Positions 55,727 to 64,000 of a DNA stretch of 64,000 bases are shown here, one piece after another. The stretch is taken from the NCBI GenBank assembly GCA_048266425.1, contig JBLWZN010000025.1, forward strand, positions 1-64,000, given 5' to 3'. Position 1 is the stretch's first letter. The number at the start of each line of letters is the position of its first letter. The DNA comes from Cerina sp048266425. Its GTDB lineage: Bacteria; Bacteroidota; Bacteroidia; Flavobacteriales; Flavobacteriaceae. Both the position numbers and the translations under genes were made by a program. The notes beneath the pieces were generated by a model. That model saw nothing but the letters and a program-made list of their open reading frames with translations, made no database searches and was not told the DNA's origin.

Positions 55727-56701
55727 ATGAAAGTCCTCCATTTAGACATTAATCACCCTTTGATCATAGAACAATTCAACGCCCTTGGCTTTATAAATGA
55801 CGAGGATTATACCTCTTCCAAGGCAGCTGTGGAGGCCAAGATCCATGAATATGACGGTATTATACTCCGAAGCCGCTTTTCCATAGATGCCGGATTTCTG
55901 GACAAGGCCCACAACCTAAAGTTTATTGGCCGTTTGGGCGCCGGGCTCGAAAATATAGATGTGGACCATGCCAGGAAGAACGGGGTGTTTTTGGCCGCTG
56001 CTCCCGAAGGTAACCGCAATGCGGTTGGGGAACACACCTTGGGCATGTTGCTTTCATTGTTCAATAAACTCAATAAGGCCGACCGGGAGGTGAGGAACGG
56101 AATTTGGGACCGGGAGGGCAACAGGGGATTGGAACTGGAAGGCAGGACGATCGGAATTATGGGCTATGGAAATATGGGCAAGGCATTTGCCAAAAAATTG
56201 GCCGGTTTTGATGTGGAAGTCATTTGTTATGATATTGCTGGTGGGGTAGGTGATGCCCATGCCCGTCAGGTTGGGATTATGGAACTTTTCCAAAAGACGG
56301 AGGTGCTGAGCCTTCACGTACCACAGACGCCATTGACCATAAATATGGTAGACTCGGAATTTATTCGCAAATTCCAAAAGCCTTTTTGGCTGTTAAATGC
56401 GGCCCGTGGTAGATGCGTGGTTACCGAGGACCTTGTAGCTGCCTTAAAATCCGAAAAAATTTTAGGGGCAGGACTCGATGTGCTGGAGTATGAGAAAAAA
56501 TCCTTTGAGAACATGTTTTCTCCCGATGTCACCATGGGCCCGGTCCAAGGGCAAACAGAGGCGATAATGCCTCCCGCTTTCCAATATTTGATCAAGGCGG
56601 ACAACGTACTGCTCACACCTCATGTGGCGGGATGGACGGTAGAAAGCAAAATAAAATTGGCGCAGACCGTAGTGGATAAGATCGCGAAGGAATTCTGCTG
56701 A
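55727..56701 (+). CDS. D-2-hydroxyacid dehydrogenase (phosphoglycerate dehydrogenase-like)
   Basis: The 324-residue protein has the two-domain fold of the family, with the NAD site in GIMGYGNMGKAFAKKL, the catalytic Arg in NAARGRCVVTEDL, a Glu in the VQGQTEAIMP region, and the His in LLTPHVAGWT. It oxidises a 2-hydroxyacid, possibly 3-phosphoglycerate, but lacks an ACT domain. It follows mgtE in the Bacteroidota gene order. Confidence 0.88.
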   Translation: MKVLHLDINHPLIIEQFNALGFINDEDYTSSKAAVEAKIHEYDGIILRSRFSIDAGFLDKAHNLKFIGRLGAGLENIDVDHARKNGVFLAAAPEGNRNAVGEHTLGMLLSLFNKLNKADREVRNGIWDREGNRGLELEGRTIGIMGYGNMGKAFAKKLAGFDVEVICYDIAGGVGDAHARQVGIMELFQKTEVLSLHVPQTPLTINMVDSEFIRKFQKPFWLLNAARGRCVVTEDLVAALKSEKILGAGLDVLEYEKKSFENMFSPDVTMGPVQGQTEAIMPPAFQYLIKADNVLLTPHVAGWTVESKIKLAQTVVDKIAKEFC

Positions 56702-56921
56702 AATGAATTAAACGTGCCGTTTATCTAAAAATCCATGCTTCTTCATTAAAAATGCTGGCATTTGGCTACCTTGGTGAAGCTGGACTCGATTTTTTCATTA
56801 ACCTCTTTGGGTTTAGTTTCCCGAGGCTCGCACGATCCCAGTTATATTTTCGGATTTTAACGTCTTGAGGGTTCGTCCCTAGGCCATTTAAAAAATATAA
56901 TCAACCACTAATTTTACCAAC

Positions 56922-57386
56922 ATGAAGAATACAATTATTAGGTACGGTACCTATGGCTTTGTCCTTGCCATAGCAGTGTTTGCGATTTGTGTTAATGTAT
57001 GGACGGATCTTGATCTTGCAGCGCATGAAAGGATCGGGTACTTTATGGCGGTCGTTTCCCTGTCGTTTGTTTTTTTTGGGATCAAACATTATCGCGACAA
57101 GGAGTTTAACGGCTCAATCGGTTTACGAAGGGCGGTACTAATTGGACTTTTAATCTCGGTAATTATTGGAGTGGGCATCGCGATCGCCAATCTTATATAT
57201 ACCACATTTATAAACCCGGAGTTTTTTGATCAATATGTGGCAGCAATGAGGAAGGAGGGGTACCGGGGTGAAATACCAAATTATGGTAGAGGATTTCTGG
57301 CCATGATCATGTTTATAATGGTGATGATGCTTGGCATATTTTTTTCGGTGTTTTCGGCCGCGGTCCTTCAACGTAAAAGACAGTAA
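56922..57386 (+). CDS. DUF4199 domain-containing membrane protein
   Basis: The 154-residue protein has four membrane helices (about 8-27, 38-56, 68-90 and 122-147) with the SLSFVFFGIKHYRDKEFNG loop typical of DUF4199. This family, often encoded near dihydroorotase or glycosyltransferase genes, has no known role. It appears monocistronic. Confidence 0.88.
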   Translation: MKNTIIRYGTYGFVLAIAVFAICVNVWTDLDLAAHERIGYFMAVVSLSFVFFGIKHYRDKEFNGSIGLRRAVLIGLLISVIIGVGIAIANLIYTTFINPEFFDQYVAAMRKEGYRGEIPNYGRGFLAMIMFIMVMMLGIFFSVFSAAVLQRKRQ

Positions 57387-57461
57387 ATATTCAATTTAAG
57401 CGAGCGTTCCGTCCGAGGCAAGGCTCAATCTCTGCCCGACTGGTCATTTAGCGGATTTTTA

Positions 57462-57502
57462 ATTAATTTGTCATCAAGTAATCACAAAAATTCAATCGTA
57501 TG
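57462..57502 (+). repeat. 41-bp leader shared with the lipoprotein gene, copy B
   Basis: These 41 bases end with the VOC gene start codon and match 30091-30131 at 35 of 41 positions with no gap. The coding regions that follow are unrelated. Confidence 0.6.
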
Positions 57503-57886
57503 CAAAACAGGGTTACCGGATTGGGCGGATTTTTTTTTAAGGCCAAGGATCCAGATAAGATCAAGGCATGGTATAAGAACCATTTGGGATTGCCTACGGA
57601 CCAATATGGTTGTTCGTTTTGGTGGAAAGACAAGGAAGGCAACGATTGTTCTACCCAATGGAGCCCCATGAAAGAAGATTCCACCTACTTTGCGCCCAGC
57701 CAAAAGCAATTTATGATGAACTTTAGGGTGGAGAACTTGGTGGAATTGTTGGATGCCCTAAGGAAGGAAGGAGTTACCATAGTAGGGGAAATAGAAGAAT
57801 ATGACTACGGCAAATTTGGGTGGATCCTAGATCCCGAAGGTAACAAATTGGAACTTTGGGAACCTGTTGATAAAGCATTTCTTTGA
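57500..57886 (+). CDS. VOC family protein (glyoxalase-like)
   Basis: The 128-residue protein has two beta-alpha-beta-beta-beta modules of the vicinal oxygen chelate fold: MQNRVTGLGGFFFKAKDPDKIKAWYKNHLGL and QFMMNFRVENLVELLDALRKEGV, ending in the metal-type EWGWILDPEGNKLELWEP (read here as GKFGWILDPEGNKLELWEP). Members bind a divalent metal and act on small organic substrates, which cannot be named here. It precedes the YtxH-like gene by 47 bases and carries the same leader as the cupredoxin-like gene. Confidence 0.88.
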   Translation: MQNRVTGLGGFFFKAKDPDKIKAWYKNHLGLPTDQYGCSFWWKDKEGNDCSTQWSPMKEDSTYFAPSQKQFMMNFRVENLVELLDALRKEGVTIVGEIEEYDYGKFGWILDPEGNKLELWEPVDKAFL

Positions 57887-57933
57887 TTCTAAAATTATTA
57901 CTACATTTAACTGCTAATCAATACAATAAAATC

Positions 57934-58407
57934 ATGTCAGACGATAAAAAAGATTTGGGGGATAAGGCAGAGGATGCCTTTGATAAAGCCAAGAAGAAAG
58001 CCAAGGACTTTGCCGAGGATGCAAAGGAATCCGCGGACGATTTTTCGGAAAATGCAAAACGGGCAGCCAACGATTTTAAGGAGGAATCAAAGCGAACTTT
58101 TGATGCTGCCAATCCGGATGCGGGTAAAAACGTCGCGATTATAGCCCATATTACCCTTATCGGGTGGATCGTGGCTCTGATCATGAACAACCAAAACCGA
58201 ACGGAAATAGGATCGTTCTATATCCGTCAGGTACTTGGAATAGGGTTACTGGGGTTAGTGGTTTCTTGGATTCCTTTAATAAATTTTATTGGGTGGATAT
58301 TCGTCCTTATCCTTTGGATTATGAGCCTTATGAGTGCCATCAACGGAACCCAAAAACCCATCTTTTTGTTAGGGACCCAATTTCAGGAATGGTTTAAATC
58401 CCTATAA
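57934..58407 (+). CDS. Membrane protein with a charged helical N-terminus (YtxH/DUF4870-like)
   Basis: From the ATG at 57934 the protein has 157 residues. The first 65 form a repetitive Lys/Asp/Ala helix (for example KAEDAFDKAKKKAKDFAEDAK) of the late-embryogenesis/YtxH type. Next comes a three-helix membrane part (about 72-150, IAHITLIGWIVALIM, GLLGLVVSWIPLINFIGWIF) of the DUF4870 kind. It might be a stress-related membrane protein. A bidirectional terminator follows it. Confidence 0.75.
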   Translation: MSDDKKDLGDKAEDAFDKAKKKAKDFAEDAKESADDFSENAKRAANDFKEESKRTFDAANPDAGKNVAIIAHITLIGWIVALIMNNQNRTEIGSFYIRQVLGIGLLGLVVSWIPLINFIGWIFVLILWIMSLMSAINGTQKPIFLLGTQFQEWFKSL

Positions 58408-58455
58408 CCATTATTTGTGTCCCCGTATTATGGTATTGGGCACAGTTAATACCGG

Positions 58456-58508
58456 AACCTAACGGGTTTTTGCTTGTCGCCGACAGCAAGACCTGTTAGG
58501 TTTTTTTG
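58456..58508. terminator. Bidirectional terminator with a two-part stem
   Basis: Outer arms AACCTAACGGGT and ACCTGTTAGGTT pair with one wobble; inside them TTGCT-GTCG pairs with CGAC-AGCAA. A T7 run follows on the + side. It ends the YtxH-like transcript and can also end the convergent TonB receptor transcript. Confidence 0.75.
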
Positions 58509-58564
58509 ATTGAACCAATTCGTGCAGAAATCCTGTCCCAAGGAAATTTAACGACCTTTTTAAA

Positions 58565-60646
58565 TCATAACTTATAGGTTAGCTGTAAGCTAGAGTACCA
58601 ATTCCGACCGTTCCCGGGATAATAATAACGGGGTTCGGCACCTCCAAAACCAACTGCGTTTATAAGCACGGATGAGGCATAACGGGCGTTTGCAATATTG
58701 TTGATGCCAAGATCCACGCCGAGGAAAAATTTGTTAAAAATCTGCTTTTTGTAACCTGCCCGGGAGTTCCAAAGGTTAAACGCATTACTGCTTAGGGTGT
58801 TGGCGTCCGTTAGGGGAATTTCACTGACGTACTGCCAGGTGGTATTCCAGTAAAATCCAGAGGTATGCCATAACTGTAGCCCCGAGTCTATCCTGTTCTT
58901 AGGCACCCCCGTCAATGGGTTGCCCGAGTAGTCGTTGTCCCCATCCACAAAATCCACAAAATTATCATCGCTAAGGGTATAGTTAAAGAATGGGGTCAAC
59001 TGCAGGTCCGTGGAAGCTTGGAAATCATAATTTATTCCGAGCTCCAATCCTTGGTGCCTGCTACTGCCCGCATTTTTACCGACATATTGATCGTTCCCCA
59101 CCCGTTGTGCGACCAAGAGATTCTTGATGTCCATTAGGTACAGGGTGGCATCGATCCCCAATTTGTCGGCCAGTAAGAAAAGGCGGCCCCCCACTTCGTA
59201 GTTCATTCCGGTCTCTTGGGCAATATCGGGGTTTATAACGCCGTCAGGGGTAAGGGTCTCTTCCAGACTGGGATTGGAAAATCCATGGCTGATATTGCCG
59301 AAGAGCCTTATTTCCCGGCTCAGGGCATATTCAAGGGTAAGGCTTGGCGAAAGGATGGCATCGAAGGACTTGGACGCGCTTTTATTGTCCGACCCCGAAT
59401 TGTACAGGTCGTGAAAATCGTATTGGGTCTTGTTGATGTTCAGCCCAACCTGCGCCTTGAAGGAATCGGTGAACGGGTAGGTAAAGGTGCCAAAAGTGTT
59501 CAGTTGGTCCCGGAATTCCTTGTTCTGGCTAAGGGCCTCCCCTTGCAGGGACCCATTGCCGTTGTTTTCCCTATATAGGTTCTCAAATGTGCCCCAATTG
59601 TATTCGTCCTTGTAAAGTTCAGCGCCCAGGGAATATTCGGCCTTTTTTCCCATAATCGTGAAATTCCCTAGAAATAAAGTTCGGAAACCGAAGCCGTTAG
59701 TGAATTCGTCCAATATATCAAACGGCCTGGGCTCGTAGTTGTCCAGATATGAATAGAAAATACTGGTAGTGTTCTCCAATCGATCGCCAAAGGTATGGCC
59801 ATAGGAAATCCCCGTCAAGGTAGAATTTACGGCTTTGTACCCCTGGGCCGCTGCCCATGTCGGGGCAGCCTTCTTAGGGTCTTCGTCGTAGGAGGTTTTG
59901 CTCACGGAACTGGCAATATAAACTTTGTAGTCGATTTGGTTCAGCATCAGGGAGATCCTATTTTTTGGATCGATCTGATACGAAGAATTCAACAGGACCC
60001 CATTGCCGTTATATGCGCTGTTCTCCCTGTACCCATCGGTCTGCATATGCCCATATTGTAGCCCCAACGCGAACCCGTTGTCATTATGGCCCACACTAAT
60101 ATTGTTTTTAAAGAGGTTATAAGATCCCAATGTAAGATTGTTGGAAAGGTCGAGCGTTCCCTTTTGGGCTTCCTTGGGGTTGAGTAGGATCGCACCTCCC
60201 AGGTTGGTGCCATAACCGGTGCCTTTGGGCCCTTTGATCACTTCGATACTGTTCAAGTTTTCAGGATCAAAGTTTTCCAAGCTAGAGAACCCGGTACCAT
60301 CGGTGACCGGGATGCCGTCAAAATACAACCGTACCTTGTCCGATCCATAAGGAGTTCGGGCCCCCACGCCGCGAATAGTGACCCTATTTGTGGCAATGGC
60401 CCCCGATAGGATATAAACCCCCGGAATCTGATTTAACGGAGATACTATGTCCGCTGGACTATAGTTTTGAAAAACCTTTGGGCCTATTTGGGTGGAAGGA
60501 ACGATTCCCAAGGCGGCTTTTGTCCTTGAGGAATCCAGCAGGATCACTTCCTCAAGTTGGGTAATGCTGTCCAGCGGGGTTTGCTGCGCCGTGGAAAAAC
60601 AGGGTAGAATTACCAATAGGTAAAGAAGGGGGAAATTTTTTAGCAT
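58565..60646 (-). CDS. TonB-dependent receptor (FecA-like)
   Basis: The 693-residue protein has a signal peptide (about 1-20), a TonB box-like stretch (LEEVILLDSSRT), a plug domain (about 45-160) with IRGVGARTPYGSDKVRLYFDGIPVTDGTGF, and a barrel that ends with LQLTYKL. The plug and barrel resemble ferric-citrate-type or other small metal-chelate receptors. No carboxypeptidase-like N-terminal domain is present, unlike the receptor at 11.6-13.9 kb. It is monocistronic, and its upstream region lacks the Fur-like box found at the two other operons. Confidence 0.88.
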   Translation of the reverse strand: MLKNFPLLYLLVILPCFSTAQQTPLDSITQLEEVILLDSSRTKAALGIVPSTQIGPKVFQNYSPADIVSPLNQIPGVYILSGAIATNRVTIRGVGARTPYGSDKVRLYFDGIPVTDGTGFSSLENFDPENLNSIEVIKGPKGTGYGTNLGGAILLNPKEAQKGTLDLSNNLTLGSYNLFKNNISVGHNDNGFALGLQYGHMQTDGYRENSAYNGNGVLLNSSYQIDPKNRISLMLNQIDYKVYIASSVSKTSYDEDPKKAAPTWAAAQGYKAVNSTLTGISYGHTFGDRLENTTSIFYSYLDNYEPRPFDILDEFTNGFGFRTLFLGNFTIMGKKAEYSLGAELYKDEYNWGTFENLYRENNGNGSLQGEALSQNKEFRDQLNTFGTFTYPFTDSFKAQVGLNINKTQYDFHDLYNSGSDNKSASKSFDAILSPSLTLEYALSREIRLFGNISHGFSNPSLEETLTPDGVINPDIAQETGMNYEVGGRLFLLADKLGIDATLYLMDIKNLLVAQRVGNDQYVGKNAGSSRHQGLELGINYDFQASTDLQLTPFFNYTLSDDNFVDFVDGDNDYSGNPLTGVPKNRIDSGLQLWHTSGFYWNTTWQYVSEIPLTDANTLSSNAFNLWNSRAGYKKQIFNKFFLGVDLGINNIANARYASSVLINAVGFGGAEPRYYYPGNGRNWYSSLQLTYKL

Positions 60647-60951
60647 ATCGGAAACAAAATAAGTTATAAAGATAATGATTATATCCTCGAACCATCAACT
60701 TTTACTACACCAGGGAAGGGTGGACTTTGGGATTACCGCAAATCATGTGTTTTAAGGACTGGGAAACTATTCCTATTTTTGAACGATTGTTCCGGCAGGA
60801 CGGTCGCAGGAAGAATTTGTATACCAATTTTGAAATTGTGTGACCTCAATAAAAATTAGGATGAAGAACGAAAGGAAAAAAGGCAAAGACAAGAATTTGC
60901 ACATAAAAATGTCTTTCCACTTTTGTCCAAACTTGATTCGAATCAAATAAA
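60647..60951. other. Intergenic region between divergent receptor and xth genes
   Basis: About 300 bases. A word GATAATGATTATATC at 60671-60685 looks like one arm of the E. coli-type Fur consensus but does not match the sites at 6751 and 13952, and may be chance. No gene is seen. Confidence 0.4.
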
Positions 60952-61719
60952 ATGAAAATAATCTCATATAACGTAAATGGTATCCGTGCGGCGCTAAGGA
61001 AGGGTTTTTTGGAATGGCTGCAAAGCGCAGATCCTGATGTGGTCTGCCTGCAGGAAATAAAGGCAAACGAAGATCAATTGGATCTTTCCCTTTTCGAAGA
61101 CGCGGGTTATCCCTATCATTACTGGTACAGTGCCCAAAAGAAGGGGTATAGCGGAGTGGCAATATTGTCCAAGACCCGACCGGATCATGTTGAGTTCGGA
61201 ACGGGATTGGATTATATGGATTTTGAAGGTCGCAACGTACGGGCCGATTTTAATGGTCTTTCCGTCATGAGCCTATATCTGCCTTCGGGCACAAACATTG
61301 CCCGATTAGGCCATAAACTGCAGTATATGGCAGATTTTCACGAGTATATCAAGCGGCTTAGGCAGGAACGTCCAAATTTGGTCATATGCGGGGATTACAA
61401 TATTTGCCACGAGGCTATAGATATTCATGACCCCATTAGAAATGCCAATGTATCCGGATTTTTACCGGTAGAAAGGGAGTGGATCGGAAATTTTATAAAG
61501 AGTGGCTTTATCGATAGTTTTAGGCATTTCAATAAAGAACCCGATAATTATACGTGGTGGACATATCGCGCCAATGCAAGGGCCAATAATAAAGGTTGGC
61601 GTTTAGATTACGGTATGGTTTCCCGTCCCCTGGAAGGCCGTTTAAAAAGATCGGTAATATTGCCAGGTGCAAAACATAGCGACCACTGCCCGATTCTTAT
61701 AGAGATTGCTGCCCCTTGA
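60952..61719 (+). CDS. xth: Exodeoxyribonuclease III
   Basis: The 255-residue nuclease has the Exo III/APE1 motifs: SYNVNGIRAALRKGF, CLQEIKANEDQ (metal Glu), GDYNICH, WTYRANARANNKGWRLDY and HSDHCPI (Asp-His). It cuts the DNA backbone at abasic sites in base excision repair and has 3' exonuclease activity. Full length and not linked to other repair genes. Confidence 0.95.
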   Translation: MKIISYNVNGIRAALRKGFLEWLQSADPDVVCLQEIKANEDQLDLSLFEDAGYPYHYWYSAQKKGYSGVAILSKTRPDHVEFGTGLDYMDFEGRNVRADFNGLSVMSLYLPSGTNIARLGHKLQYMADFHEYIKRLRQERPNLVICGDYNICHEAIDIHDPIRNANVSGFLPVEREWIGNFIKSGFIDSFRHFNKEPDNYTWWTYRANARANNKGWRLDYGMVSRPLEGRLKRSVILPGAKHSDHCPILIEIAAP

Positions 61720-61871
61720 GTTCTCCCCCACTAGATTGGGATCGTTTAACATTGTTGTTGGGTTAACAACCGACTTTTTTGAACGGAAGGTTGTCCTCGA
61801 CCCCATTTTAAAACAAACACGGCATATTTTAATGCTGCCAAAGAAAAATATGTCTATTGTCTTTGTTCTTT

Positions 61872-61879
61872 TATCTTTG
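61872..61879 (+). promoter_or_regulatory. Promoter -7 element TATCTTTG
   Basis: An exact TAnnTTTG word 32 bases before the GTG start of the aldo/keto reductase. The third use of the identical word TATCTTTG in the window. Confidence 0.45.
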
Positions 61880-61911
61880 TTCCCATTGATTATTAACCTC
61901 AATCCATTCAA

Positions 61912-62952
61912 GTGAACTATACCACCTTGCCCCACACCGATATCGAAGTCAGTAAAATTTGCTTGGGCACCATGACATGGGGCAAACAGAATACCGAGGC
62001 CGAGGGCCATGAACAAATGGATTATGCTTTGGACCAGGGAGTCAATTTTTTTGATACGGCCGAAATGTATCCCATTCCTTCTTCCCGCGAACTTTATGCC
62101 GAAACAGAAAAGATAATTGGGTCTTGGTTTAAAAAGACGGGCAATCGGGACAAAGTGGTGCTGGCCTCAAAGATCGTCGGAAGGGGAGGACAGACCAAGT
62201 TTATCCGAACGACCGGATTTGATAGGGAATCCATTATTGAAGCGGTTGAAGGCAGTTTGCAACGCCTTCAAACGGATTATATAGACCTGTACCAATTGCA
62301 TTGGCCGGAGCGCAAGACCAATTTTTTTGGTACCCGGGGTTATAAGCACGATGCGGCCGATCCTTGGGAAGATAACCTTCACCAAGTGTTGGAAACCTTT
62401 CGGGACTTGATCCGGGAAGGCAAAATAAGACAGGTCGGTGTTTCCAATGAAACACCTTGGGGAGTTATGCGGTTTTTGGAGGAAAGCAAGGTACATGCCA
62501 ATCTTCCCAGGATGATAACCATACAAAACCCGTATAGTTTGCTAAACCGAACGTTTGAAATTGGACTTGCGGAAATATCAATTCGGGAGGGTATTGGGCT
62601 TATTCCATATTCCCCAATGGGTTTTGGAGTACTCAGTGGCAAGTATTTGGGCGGAAGGCAACCTGCAAACTCCAGAATTACCCTTTTCCCAAACTATAAG
62701 CGCTATAGTAGTGAACCGGCTACGGCCGCCACCCAGAAATATTATGAGCTTGCACAGGCGAACGATCTGACACTTGCCCAGATGTCCTTGGCTTTTGTCA
62801 ATAGCCGCCCCTTTGTTAAGAGCACCATTATCGGAGCCACGGATATGCGCCAGTTAAAAGAGAATATAGGGAGTATTAACGTGAAACTGACCGATGAGGT
62901 CCTTGCGGGAATCGAGGCAATCCATAACGAGATTCCCGATCCGGCACCATAA
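61912..62952 (+). CDS. Aldo/keto reductase (Tas-like)
   Basis: The 346-residue NADP-dependent oxidoreductase starts at a GTG (61912). It has the AKR motifs DTAEMYP (catalytic Asp and Tyr), DYIDLYQLHWPER (with the active-site His), VGVSNETPWGV, and a C-terminal cofactor site STIIGATDMRQLKEN. Size and the long loop after the active site resemble E. coli Tas and related enzymes. The carbonyl substrate is unknown. Confidence 0.92.
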   Translation: MNYTTLPHTDIEVSKICLGTMTWGKQNTEAEGHEQMDYALDQGVNFFDTAEMYPIPSSRELYAETEKIIGSWFKKTGNRDKVVLASKIVGRGGQTKFIRTTGFDRESIIEAVEGSLQRLQTDYIDLYQLHWPERKTNFFGTRGYKHDAADPWEDNLHQVLETFRDLIREGKIRQVGVSNETPWGVMRFLEESKVHANLPRMITIQNPYSLLNRTFEIGLAEISIREGIGLIPYSPMGFGVLSGKYLGGRQPANSRITLFPNYKRYSSEPATAATQKYYELAQANDLTLAQMSLAFVNSRPFVKSTIIGATDMRQLKENIGSINVKLTDEVLAGIEAIHNEIPDPAP

Positions 62953-63341
62953 TGGGCTTGTCTATAACACGAATAGGTTTGTAAATCCTGATTTATTCAA
63001 GAAAGGACAAAGGACAAAAGAAGAAAGACAAATGTATTTTAAGGAAAATGTCAAAAAATTCAAATTTCTTCCCTAAAAATGCTTGTTCGGGACTGTACCA
63101 GTCCTTGATTTTTCCTCCAATGCAATATTGAGATAATTCCAATTTTATACCATAGAAACAGTGATAGTCCCATTTAGTGTTATGCATATACTAGCAATCG
63201 GTTTTTGGCAAGCAGCTTTAATCTTCGTAGTGATTTTGATTATTTTGTTTGTGGCCAGGATGATGAGAAGGTGATAAGCGCGCTTTTGGCAGACGCTATT
63301 TAAAAAGCGTATAGCCATATGCGTATTGCGAAAAGCAGAAT
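62953..63341. other. Intergenic region with one possible small ORF
   Basis: Nearly 400 bases between the aldo/keto reductase and radA genes (convergent). The only frame of interest is the small hydrophobic one at 63182-63274. No terminator hairpin was recognised. Confidence 0.4.
63182..63274 (+). CDS. Short hydrophobic ORF, perhaps a TatA-like remnant
   Basis: ATG at 63182 encodes 30 residues: a short start, IGFWQAALIFVVILIILF, and a basic end VARMMRR. The IGxWQ...VVILLLF pattern with basic residues after it recalls the N-terminal helix of Bacteroidota TatA proteins. The amphipathic helix and tail that follow in real TatA are missing. It may be a decayed copy, a micro-protein, or chance. Confidence 0.3.
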   Translation: MHILAIGFWQAALIFVVILIILFVARMMRR

Positions 63342-64000
63342 TCACCCAAACAAACTCCCCACTACATCCTCGATCTTAGCCACCAATTGTACTTTAATAT
63401 TGGTGTTTTTCAGGGAAATTTTATTGTTTTTGGAGACATAAATGGTGTGAAAACCCAATTTCCCAGCTTCCAGAATACGTTGTTCCACCCGTTGCACGGG
63501 TCGTATTTCCCCCGCAAGGCCGATTTCGGCCCCAAAACAAATTCCTTTGTCTATGGGAATATCGGAATTACTGGAAAGTATGGCTGCAATTACCGCCAAA
63601 TCTATGGCTGGATCGTCCACGGAGATTCCCCCGGTAATATTTAGAAATACATCCTTGGCAGCAAGTTTAAATCCGGCCCGTTTTTCCAAAACGGCAAGGA
63701 GCATGTTCAACCGCTTTGCGTTATACCCCGTGGTAGATCGTTGGGGCGTGCCGTACACTGCCGTACTGACCAGGGCTTGGATCTCGATCATCAAGGGTCG
63801 CATGCCCTCTATGGTAGACGCTATGGCCGTACCGCTTAGGCCTTCATCGTTTTTGGAGATCAAGATTTCGGATGGGTTGTTTACCTCCCGCAACCCGCTT
63901 CCCTGCATCTCGTAAATTCCCAGCTCGGCCGTTGAACCGAAACGGTTTTTTAGGGCCCTAAGAATGCGGTACACGTAATTGCGGTCCCCTTCAAACTGCA
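63342..64000 (-). CDS. radA: DNA repair protein RadA, C-terminal part (cut by window edge)
   Basis: The frame is open through the right edge: bases 63975-64000 continue it as QFEGDRNY, which precedes the RILRALKNRFGST block of RadA/Sms. The visible 219 residues include the KNRFGST motif specific to RadA and the Lon-protease-like C-terminal domain (IEIQALVSTAVYGTPQRSTTGYNAKRL, LNITGGISVDDPAIDLAVIAAILSS, GEIGLAGEIRPV). RadA is a RecA-like helicase active in recombination branch migration. The zinc finger and Walker motifs lie outside the window. The GTG at 63974 is not the true start. Confidence 0.95.
   Translation of the reverse strand, partial: QFEGDRNYVYRILRALKNRFGSTAELGIYEMQGSGLREVNNPSEILISKNDEGLSGTAIASTIEGMRPLMIEIQALVSTAVYGTPQRSTTGYNAKRLNMLLAVLEKRAGFKLAAKDVFLNITGGISVDDPAIDLAVIAAILSSNSDIPIDKGICFGAEIGLAGEIRPVQRVEQRILEAGKLGFHTIYVSKNNKISLKNTNIKVQLVAKIEDVVGSLFG

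Noticed and set aside
60671..60685. GATAATGATTATATC upstream of the second TonB receptor as a Fur box
   Set aside because: It matches only one arm of the E. coli consensus and does not fit the box shared by the two other iron operons in this window.
61706..61915. 69-codon + frame before the aldo/keto reductase
   Set aside because: It covers the TATCTTTG promoter word and has no protein-like pattern.
1..64000. CRISPR arrays, prophage, transposase or restriction/defence genes
   Set aside because: No regular short repeats with spacers and no matching gene products were found on either strand.

Overview
The window looks like a chromosomal segment of a marine member of the Flavobacteriaceae (Bacteroidota), in the Maribacter/Arenibacter/Zobellia range; the genus is inferred from gene content only. 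The reasons are: promoters with the Bacteroidota -7 element TAnnTTTG and starts without a clear Shine-Dalgarno; TonB receptors with a carboxypeptidase-regulatory-like N-terminal domain; a one-piece hybrid two-component regulator; a MoaC-MoaB fusion; and the run TPR protein, DUF4286, RsmA, MgtE, hydroxyacid dehydrogenase. The left edge cuts an aminotransferase and the right edge cuts radA. I see one tRNA gene, no rRNA, no CRISPR array, no insertion sequence, no prophage and no recognisable defence island.

Layout. 1-14 kb: a lipid A-type acyltransferase, a DUF4407 protein, and two iron-type transport units on the minus strand. These are porin/imelysin/di-heme oxidoreductase (6.7-2.7 kb) and TonB siderophore receptor/PepSY reductase (13.9-10.4 kb). 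Both carry the same Fur-like inverted repeat upstream. Between them lie brxA, plsC, an HD hydrolase and a TerB/DnaJ protein. 14-22 kb: a HupE/UreJ protein, dCMP deaminase plus S41 protease, MarC, DUF3109, and a LytTR two-component system with a TPR kinase. 22-33 kb is the accessory part: small secreted proteins, an AraC regulator, a 1351-residue hybrid regulator with no SusC/SusD partner, then unrecognised lipoproteins (one with a tandem domain, one with candidate type-1 copper ligands, one with paired CxNxPxxC motifs), tiny hydrophobic ORFs and a broken lipoprotein gene.

33-46 kb: nrdB-nrdA, an AsmA-like protein, tRNA-Arg(CCT), an alpha/beta hydrolase, and the tesA/ybbA/ybbP neighbourhood, in which an unusual hairpin-rich spacer separates the ABC ATPase from its permease. 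46-51 kb: a DUF1080 protein, an alginate-export-type porin, and divergently a siroheme synthase, moaE and moaCB. This looks like the edge of a nitrate/nitrite assimilation locus, though no reductase lies in the window. 51-64 kb: mostly housekeeping genes (TPR, DUF4286, rsmA, mgtE, 2-hydroxyacid dehydrogenase), small membrane and VOC proteins, a second TonB receptor, exonuclease III, an aldo/keto reductase and the 3' part of radA.

The best candidates for something undescribed are: the iron regulon in which a porin replaces the usual partners of imelysin and the di-heme protein; the 28.9-31.9 kb run of envelope lipoproteins; a 41-bp leader shared by two unrelated genes 27 kb apart; and the structured spacer inside ybbAP.
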